A stretch of DNA of 8,317 nucleotides, from positions 1 to 8,317 of the forward strand of contig CAJORC010000083.1 of assembly GCA_905236615.1 (NCBI GenBank). Reading direction: 5' to 3'. Under the pieces are notes generated by a model. It had not been told where the DNA came from, did no database searches, and saw only the letters and a program-made list of their open reading frames with translations. Origin of the DNA: an uncultured Lachnospiraceae bacterium. GTDB taxonomy: Bacteria; Bacillota; Clostridia; Lachnospirales; Lachnospiraceae. Shown piece after piece: positions 1 to 5,185 of the stretch (position 1 is the first letter of the stretch; each line of letters opens with the position of its first letter). The translations under genes and the position numbers were made by a program.

Positions 1-144
1 GCAGATTTTTTCTACATCTACACCTGAAGCCTTTGAAGCTGTCTCATATACTTCCTTTGCTTCCGGCTCATTATCATAGAATCCCTTGCCCATTCCAACA
101 TACTGTGCGCCCTGGCCGGGGAATATAAATGCGATTTTTCCCAT
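1..144 (-). CDS. fabD: Malonyl-CoA:ACP transacylase FabD, N-terminal fragment cut by the window edge
   Basis: The first 48 codons are visible, from the ATG at 144 to the edge, in frame and without a stop. The protein opens MGKIAFIFPGQGAQYVGMGK, the hallmark FabD N-terminus: a beta strand followed by the GQGAQ motif that forms part of the oxyanion hole. The family moves malonyl groups from CoA to acyl carrier protein in the cytosol, supplying the extender unit for type II fatty acid synthesis. The catalytic GHSxG serine and the histidine lie outside the window and cannot be checked. A strong purine-rich ribosome binding site (GAGAGGAGAG, 147-156) sits just upstream. The gene starts 23 bases after the fabK stop, so the two are surely co-transcribed. 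The identification is firm despite the short fragment, because fabK-fabD adjacency is common in Firmicutes. Confidence 0.93.
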   Translation of the reverse strand, partial: MGKIAFIFPGQGAQYVGMGKGFYDNEPEAKEVYETASKASGVDVEKIC

Positions 145-167
145 AACTCTCCTCTCGTTTTCTATAT

Positions 168-1091
168 TCAGATTTTCATAAGCTTCTCAGCATCAGAAAC
201 GATTGAGCTGATGATCTCTTTACATGTCTTAACTTCTTTGATCATACCTGCGATCTGACCTGACATAAGAGAACCGTTCTCAATATCGCCATCCATAACA
301 GCTTTTCTGAGTGAACCGAGTGTAAGCTTCTCGAGTTCTTCAAAAGGTGCACCTTCCTGCTCAAGCTTTAAGTATTCCTTAGTCATCTTATTTCTGAGAA
401 CGCGGATAGGGTGACCTGTTGTAGCACCTGTTACTACAGAATCAATGTCGCTTGCCTTGCAGAGCTTCTTCTTGAAGTTCTCATGAACTATAGACTCTTC
501 AGCTGCAACAAAACGTGTACCCATCTGGATACCTTCAGCACCAAGCATGAATGCAGCTGCCATTCCTCTTCCGTCTGCGATACCGCCTGCAGCGATAACA
601 GGGATATTAACCGCATCAACAACCTGAGGTACAAGTGACATAGTAGTAGTAGAACCGATATGTCCTCCTGCTTCACAACCCTCAGCTACGATCGCATCAG
701 CACCGCCTCTTTCCATCATTACAGCCATTGCTACAGAAGCAACAACAGGGATAACCTTTACACCTGCTGCCTTCCAGTCAGCCATGAACTTTGCAGGGCT
801 TCCGGCACCTGTTGTAACTACAGGAACCTTCTCTTCGATTACAATCTTTGCAACTTCAGGTGCATTGGGGTTGAGCATCATGATGTTTACACCGAAAGGC
901 TTATCAGTAAGCTCTTTAACCTTTCTGATCTGCTCTCTTACAATTTCCGGCGGTGCACTTGCTGCTCCAATGATACCGAGTCCACCTGCTGCAGAAACTG
1001 CTGCTGCAAGATTCCACTCAGCTACCCATGCCATACCACCCTGAATAATGGGTGCCTCTGTTCCTAAGATTTCTGTGATTCTTGTTTTCAT
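168..1091 (-). CDS. fabK: Enoyl-[acyl-carrier-protein] reductase II (FMN-dependent FabK)
   Basis: Catalyses the last reduction of each fatty-acid elongation cycle (trans-2-enoyl-ACP to acyl-ACP) using FMN and NAD(P)H. It is the flavin alternative to FabI and belongs to the TIM-barrel nitronate monooxygenase-like superfamily. The 307-residue protein matches pneumococcal FabK along its length as I recall that sequence: MKTRITE start, IIQGGMAW at about 15-22, GGLGIIG at 36-42, DKPFGVNIM at 63-71, VVTTGAG at 91-97, AEGCEAGGHIG at 136-146 with the expected catalytic His144, IAAGGIADG and LGAEGIQMGTRF further on, and MSGQIAG near the end. The EAGGHIG motif and the fabD neighbour favour FabK over a plain nitronate monooxygenase. 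I chose the ATG at 1091 over an in-frame TTG at 1100, because MKTRITE is the family start and the TTG would sit only 3 bases from the ribosome binding site. Only 5 bases separate it from the preceding gene's stop. Confidence 0.95.
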   Translation of the reverse strand: MKTRITEILGTEAPIIQGGMAWVAEWNLAAAVSAAGGLGIIGAASAPPEIVREQIRKVKELTDKPFGVNIMMLNPNAPEVAKIVIEEKVPVVTTGAGSPAKFMADWKAAGVKVIPVVASVAMAVMMERGGADAIVAEGCEAGGHIGSTTTMSLVPQVVDAVNIPVIAAGGIADGRGMAAAFMLGAEGIQMGTRFVAAEESIVHENFKKKLCKASDIDSVVTGATTGHPIRVLRNKMTKEYLKLEQEGAPFEELEKLTLGSLRKAVMDGDIENGSLMSGQIAGMIKEVKTCKEIISSIVSDAEKLMKI

Positions 1092-1096
1092 AAATA

Positions 1097-1444
1097 TCAA
1101 ACACTCCTAATCTTGTCCCAGTCATCTTTTCCTGACCGGTATTGCTCGTTGAGACAGGCTATTGCATCAAGTCTGCCCTGTTCCGTAAATGGAAAATAAA
1201 AACTCTTTTTTTTATCTTCAGGCGTCTTTCCATAAGAAAGCGGCTCAGGCCATACTGTAACCATAAACTGCCCTTCCTGCTGCTTTTCCGGAGGCGCAAA
1301 TCTGACATCTTCAAGCGGCTCTCTGGCTATACGGTAGCGCATACCGCCTAACGAACCGTAATACGCTTCACCGTAGATATAATGTGTATAACCGTAAAGA
1401 GCCTGTGGTTTAATGAGATCTTCGTTTTTCTCTTCGTTACTCAT
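1097..1444 (-). CDS. Conserved-looking 115-residue protein of unknown function
   Basis: I do not assign a function. The protein is soluble-looking, with no signal peptide or membrane segment. It has a charged N-terminal tail (SNEEKNEDLIK), then a Tyr/Gly-rich segment with YGYTHYIYGEAYYGS at about 17-31, then GGMRYRIAREPLEDV at about 33-47. A Trp-Pro-Glu-Pro turn (VWPEP) follows near residue 66, a Lys-rich stretch after it, and a helical C-terminus (LDAIACLNEQYRSGKDDW). One cysteine is present. I have an impression of similar small proteins in Lachnospiraceae but cannot verify it. The gene starts 9 bases after aspS and its own ribosome binding site is weak. The nearest purine-rich stretch is GAAGAAGAA, which encodes the end of aspS, so it probably depends on ribosomes arriving from aspS. 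It ends 5 bases before fabK. The coding frame is clean and fills the gap exactly, so it is very likely a real gene. Confidence 0.82.
   Translation of the reverse strand: MSNEEKNEDLIKPQALYGYTHYIYGEAYYGSLGGMRYRIAREPLEDVRFAPPEKQQEGQFMVTVWPEPLSYGKTPEDKKKSFYFPFTEQGRLDAIACLNEQYRSGKDDWDKIRSV
1102..1108 (-). promoter_or_regulatory. Ribosome binding site of fabK, inside the end of the upstream gene
   Basis: AGGAGTG on the minus strand lies within the last codons of the unknown 115-residue gene, whose stop is at 1099-1097. The spacing is 10 bases from GGAGTG to the ATG at 1091, which supports that start. The alternative TTG at 1100 is too close to be used. The arrangement implies that ribosomes finishing the upstream gene clear or deliver to this site, meaning translational coupling (inference). 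Confidence 0.7.
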
Positions 1445-1453
1445 TTTCAGATA

Positions 1454-3220
1454 TTATTCTTCTTCGTTCCTTACAATTGCAATATGAACATCATCAAGCT
1501 GTTTCTGCTCAACTTCTGACGGTGAACCCATCATGAGATCCTGTGCATTCTTGTTCATCGGGAACGGTATAATCTCCCTGATAGACTCCTCACCCGCGAT
1601 CAGCATTACCATACGGTCAACTCCGGGTGCGATTCCCGCATGCGGCGGAGCTCCGTAACAGAAAGCATTATACATTGCAGGGAACTTCTTCTTAACATCC
1701 TCTTCACCAAGTCCTACAAGCTTGAATGCTTCTACCATGATCTCCGGATCGTGATTTCTTACCGCACCGCTTGAAAGCTCTACGCCATTGCAGACAAGGT
1801 CATACTGATATGCAAGGATATCAAGAGGTTCCTGATTCTTAAGAGCATCCATACCGCCCTGAGGCATTGAGAACGGATTGTGGCAGAATTCAAGTTCTCC
1901 GGATTCTTCACCAATCTCATACATAGGGAAGTCAACGATCCAGCAGAATTCATAACATTCTTTCTTCATGTGACCTTCGGCATTAGGTCCGATGATCTTT
2001 ATCAGAGTTCCTGCTGTCTTCTGTGCAGCTGATTTCTTTCCGGCTGAAAGTGCTATGAAATCTCCGGCCTTAAGTCCAAGCTTAGATACGAGTGCATCAT
2101 GTGCTTCTCCAAGGAATTTAGAAATTCCGCCTGCAAAACTACCGTCTTCGTTGACCTTAAACCAGTATCCTTTACCACCGGATATAACTTCAGCGTCAGC
2201 CATCATCTTATCAATGACTTTTCTTGAACCGTTAAATCCCGAAACAACAATAGCCTTTATCGTGTTGCCTTCAGCGAAAGGTTCAAATCCGCATCCCGCA
2301 AGCTCAGCTGTCACATCTTCAGCAACAAGGTCTATTCTGAGGTCAGGCTTATCTGTTCCATACTTTTCTAAGGCATCAAGATACTTGATTCTCCTGAAAG
2401 GTGCCTCTGAAGCAGTTTTATAAACACCATATTTTGCAAAAACCGGAGGCAGAACTCGCTCGAGAACTTCAAACACATCCTCCTGACTTGCAAATGCCAT
2501 TTCCATATCAAGCTGATAGAATTCTCCCGGAGATCTGTCAGCTCTTGCATCCTCATCTCTGAAGCAGGGAGCTATCTGGAAATATCTGTCAAATCCTGAC
2601 GCCATAAGTATCTGCTTAAACTGCTGAGGGGCCTGTGGAAGCGCATAAAATTTTCCCTCATGAAGTCTTGAAGGCACAAGATAATCCCTTGCTCCCTCCG
2701 GACTTGAACAGGTAAGGATAGGTGTTGTGATCTCAAGGAATCCCTCGTTTGTCATAGACGAACGTAAATCAGCAACAATCTGACTTCTGAGAACAATCTT
2801 GTCCTTTACTGCAGGATTTCTCAGATCAAGGTAACGATATTTAAGTCTTGCATTTTCGTCTGCCTCTTTTGATCGGTTTATTTCGAAAGGAAGCTCATTG
2901 TAAATGCACTTACCGAGAACTTTGATCTCAGTTGGAAGAACCTCTATCTCACCGGTAGCCATAGCTGTGTTTTTAGAAGAACGCTCACGAACAACACCCG
3001 TTACCTGAATTGTTGACTCGCAATTAAGACCATCAATGATCTCCATCATATCTTCTGTTTCAACTACAACCTGTGTTTTTCCGTAGAAATCCCTCAGCAC
3101 CAAAAAGCCAAGGTTTTTACTAACCTTACGGATATTCTCAAAATAACCGCAGATCGTAACTGTTTTTCCTGCATCTGAGAGCCTGAGCTCATTGCAGTTA
3201 TGTGTCCGTGACTGGAACAT
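1454..3220 (-). CDS. aspS: Aspartate--tRNA ligase (AspRS), bacterial type
   Basis: Class IIb synthetase that charges tRNA-Asp with aspartate in the cytosol. The 588-residue product has the usual bacterial length and order: an N-terminal OB-fold anticodon-binding domain (about 1-105, LRDFYGKTQVVVE with the conserved Gln), the catalytic core with motif 1 around 158-172, TCSSPEGARDYLVPSR at about 170-185, motif 2 FRDEDARADRSPGEFYQLDM at about 220-239, a bacterial GAD insertion domain (about 285-420), the NPFSMP loop near 448, and motif 3 HAGIAPGVDRMVML near 527-540. Motif 2 carries the SPGEFYQLD form instead of the commoner QPEFTQID form. Whether it is discriminating or also makes Asp-tRNA-Asn cannot be settled here. 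The ATG at 3220 is preferred over an in-frame TTG at 3226. It lies 30 bases after the hisS stop, with a strong ribosome binding site between. Confidence 0.97.
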   Translation of the reverse strand: MFQSRTHNCNELRLSDAGKTVTICGYFENIRKVSKNLGFLVLRDFYGKTQVVVETEDMMEIIDGLNCESTIQVTGVVRERSSKNTAMATGEIEVLPTEIKVLGKCIYNELPFEINRSKEADENARLKYRYLDLRNPAVKDKIVLRSQIVADLRSSMTNEGFLEITTPILTCSSPEGARDYLVPSRLHEGKFYALPQAPQQFKQILMASGFDRYFQIAPCFRDEDARADRSPGEFYQLDMEMAFASQEDVFEVLERVLPPVFAKYGVYKTASEAPFRRIKYLDALEKYGTDKPDLRIDLVAEDVTAELAGCGFEPFAEGNTIKAIVVSGFNGSRKVIDKMMADAEVISGGKGYWFKVNEDGSFAGGISKFLGEAHDALVSKLGLKAGDFIALSAGKKSAAQKTAGTLIKIIGPNAEGHMKKECYEFCWIVDFPMYEIGEESGELEFCHNPFSMPQGGMDALKNQEPLDILAYQYDLVCNGVELSSGAVRNHDPEIMVEAFKLVGLGEEDVKKKFPAMYNAFCYGAPPHAGIAPGVDRMVMLIAGEESIREIIPFPMNKNAQDLMMGSPSEVEQKQLDDVHIAIVRNEEE

Positions 3221-3230
3221 GATCAATACA

Positions 3231-3238
3231 TCTCCTCT
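3231..3238 (-). promoter_or_regulatory. Ribosome binding site of aspS
   Basis: AGAGGAGA on the minus strand is a near-perfect anti-16S match. It sits 10-11 bases before the ATG at 3220 and about 5 before an in-frame TTG at 3226. Both are mechanically possible, so the start is uncertain by two residues. ATG is preferred on codon grounds. Confidence 0.7.
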
Positions 3239-3250
3239 TACATAATATAT

Positions 3251-4501
3251 TTAGTCTGCATAAAAATCTTTGATCTCGCTGTAACCCATTTTTTCAAGAT
3301 TGTCCTTCTGGAACTTCTTATTCTTCATCATCTGGGAAACAAGCACTGTCTTTCCTGACGATCTCAAATCCGCAGCTTCTTTCATTATCCTGCTGAGAGC
3401 TTCTCCCGAAAGCTTTTTATCCAGAAGAAATGCGACTTTGTTTTCCTTTGCGGGAACCTTAAAGTCGGCATCAAGCAGCATTGTGATAATTCTCTCGAAT
3501 CCAATCGAAAATCCGCAGGCAGGAACATTGGAGCCGGTAAATTTACCAACCATTCCGTCATATCTTCCGCCGCCTGCTATGGAACTTCCGAACTCAGCGA
3601 TCTCTATTTCAAAAATCGTTCCGGTGTAGTATGACATTCCGCGAACAAGTGTCGGATCAAACTTTACCGAAAACTCTCCTGATTTTGCGGCATTAACATT
3701 ATTTATTATTGTTATAAGTGATTCCGCGGCGCCTTCAGCAAGATTATCTCCTAATTCCTTACTGAGTTTTTCTACTTCCGAAACATCTCCGCCTTCAGTA
3801 CTGAAAAGCTCAATGCACTTATTTACAGAATCCTCTGCGAAACCTGCCTTAATAAGCTCCTCACGAACACCATCAGAACCGATCTTATCCATCTTATCAA
3901 GGATAATAAATACCGTATCCCAGCTTTCTTCCGCGAAACCACAGCAAGCAGCTATGCCCTTCAAGAATCTCCTGTCAGAAATACGGACAGTGAAGTTCTT
4001 AAAGCCCAGCTTTGAAAGCAGTGTAGTTGTTGCTGTCACAAGCTCTGTCTCTGCAAGACTTGTTCCGTCGCCAAGAATATCAATATCGCACTGTGTAAAC
4101 TGTCTGAAACGCCCCTTCTGAGGTCTGTCAGCTCTGAAAACACTGCCCATCTGCAATGCTTTGAAAGGAGACGGCAGTTCATTTAAGTGATTTGCATAAT
4201 ATCTTGAAAGAGGAAGTGTCAAATCATAACGAAGTCCGGAGTCGCTAAGGTCATTTGAGTCCTTTGCTCCGGAAATGTCAAGTTTTTCGCCTCTTTTCAA
4301 AATTTTAAATATAAGCTTCTCGTTTTCACCACCCTGATTTGAGCAGAGATTTTCGATATGCTCAACGATAGGAGTTTCGATTTCAGTAAAACCAAAGCTT
4401 CCGTAAGTCTCACGAACAAGACCCATTACATAGTTTCTGATTTCCATCTCACGGGGAAGGATGTCCTTCATACCCGTTACAGGCTTTTTAATGAGTGCCA
4501 T
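3251..4501 (-). CDS. hisS: Histidine--tRNA ligase (HisRS), divergent form with a short C-terminal domain
   Basis: Class IIa synthetase that charges tRNA-His; 416 residues. Motif 1 lies around 36-48 (FTEIETPIVEH), and RYDLTLPLSRY is at 91-101. Motif 2 is FRADRPQKGRFRQFTQCDID at 122-141. The histidine-specific signatures are LVRGMSYYTGTIFE at 285-298 and GGGRYDGMVGKFTG at 310-323; motif 3 is ACGFSIGFER at 328-337. Two things are unusual. The insertion domain (about 165-270) carries ISDRRFL and LDKMDKIG, which recall the Bacteroidetes/eukaryote-like HisRS lineage. After motif 3 only about 65-70 residues remain for the anticodon-binding domain, against roughly 95-100 in the E. coli enzyme as I recall it. 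The usual RGLDYY is RGMSYY. No frameshift or continuation is visible past the stop. The gene starts 48 bases after the MBL hydrolase and has an AAGGAG site. It is paired with aspS, as in many Firmicutes. Confidence 0.96.
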   Translation of the reverse strand: MALIKKPVTGMKDILPREMEIRNYVMGLVRETYGSFGFTEIETPIVEHIENLCSNQGGENEKLIFKILKRGEKLDISGAKDSNDLSDSGLRYDLTLPLSRYYANHLNELPSPFKALQMGSVFRADRPQKGRFRQFTQCDIDILGDGTSLAETELVTATTTLLSKLGFKNFTVRISDRRFLKGIAACCGFAEESWDTVFIILDKMDKIGSDGVREELIKAGFAEDSVNKCIELFSTEGGDVSEVEKLSKELGDNLAEGAAESLITIINNVNAAKSGEFSVKFDPTLVRGMSYYTGTIFEIEIAEFGSSIAGGGRYDGMVGKFTGSNVPACGFSIGFERIITMLLDADFKVPAKENKVAFLLDKKLSGEALSRIMKEAADLRSSGKTVLVSQMMKNKKFQKDNLEKMGYSEIKDFYAD

Positions 4502-4504
4502 TAA

Positions 4505-4524
4505 TTAAATATCTCCTTAAATAT
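4505..4524 (-). promoter_or_regulatory. hisS ribosome binding site framed by an 8-base direct repeat
   Basis: On the minus strand an AAGGAG site 11 bases before the hisS ATG is bracketed by two perfect copies of ATATTTAA (plus-strand 4505-4512 and 4517-4524), separated by GGAG. The ribosome binding site is clear. The repeat may be chance in AT-rich DNA. Confidence 0.6.
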
Positions 4525-4549
4525 AGTCTCGGATGTCCGTTTTTATTAG

Positions 4550-5185
4550 TTAAACATTGAAATATGGGTTATATCTGAGTTCATCAGCAATAGTTGTTTC
4601 TTCGCCGTGTCCCGGATATACTTTTGTGTCCCCGGGAAGATTCTTTATCTTTTCTCTGATCGAATTCAAAAGCTCTGAAGATGAGCCCGTCGGCAGATCT
4701 GTTCTTCCCACCGACTGGCAGAATACCGTATCGCCGGAAAACAGGAGTTTTTCTGATTCTATATAATAACAGATTCCACCGATAGTATGTCCCGGAGTAG
4801 CCAGACATTTAATATCAAAACCTGCTACCTTAAGAATATCTCCGTCATGAACATAGCTGTCCGCTTTTTCGGAAAAACCGCCGTCATTCAGCCAGTATGA
4901 ACAGTTTGCTTCCGGATCCGAAAGCACATCCTTCTCATTTTCACCCACATAAACTTTTAATTCCATGACTTCACGCATGGATTTAAGTCCCGACATATGG
5001 TCAAAATGCCCATGTGTAAGAAGAACCGTATCAACCTTATATCCCAGTTCTTTTATTCTCTCAGCGATAAATTCGCCTCTTGCACCGGGATCTATCACTA
5101 CTGCTTCATTTGTCTCGACATTTATAAGAAGATAGCAGTTTGTATCGACCGGTCCGACAACTTTATATTTAACCTGTGACTTCAT
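4550..5185 (-). CDS. MBL-fold metallo-hydrolase, glyoxalase II-like (YcbL type)
   Basis: A 211-residue single-domain metallo-beta-lactamase-fold protein with all the metal ligands expected of a dinuclear glyoxalase II-type site: T57-HGHFDH-63 (His58, His60, Asp62, His63), His133 in ATPGHT, bridging Asp152 in SGDTVF, and His193 in PGHGEET. The N-terminal GPVDTNCYLL and the VGRTDLPTG segment are typical of the short YcbL-like subgroup, which lacks the C-terminal helical substrate domain of classical glyoxalase II. The substrate is therefore uncertain; small thioesters such as S-lactoyl-thiols are plausible (inference). No signal peptide, so cytosolic. The start codon overlaps the relA stop (ATGA, 5185-5182), implying translational coupling. 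This gene commonly follows relA near hisS in Clostridia, but the functional reason is not known to me. Confidence 0.93.
   Translation of the reverse strand: MKSQVKYKVVGPVDTNCYLLINVETNEAVVIDPGARGEFIAERIKELGYKVDTVLLTHGHFDHMSGLKSMREVMELKVYVGENEKDVLSDPEANCSYWLNDGGFSEKADSYVHDGDILKVAGFDIKCLATPGHTIGGICYYIESEKLLFSGDTVFCQSVGRTDLPTGSSSELLNSIREKIKNLPGDTKVYPGHGEETTIADELRYNPYFNV

Noticed and set aside
3223..3231. Three-codon reading frame (ATG TAT TGA) overlapping the aspS start region
   Set aside because: Its ATG touches the ribosome binding site with no spacing, so initiation there is implausible; likely chance.
4529..4542. CGGACATCCG palindrome between the MBL gene and hisS
   Set aside because: At most a 3-4 base stem with a tiny loop and no T-run after it; not a terminator or riboswitch.
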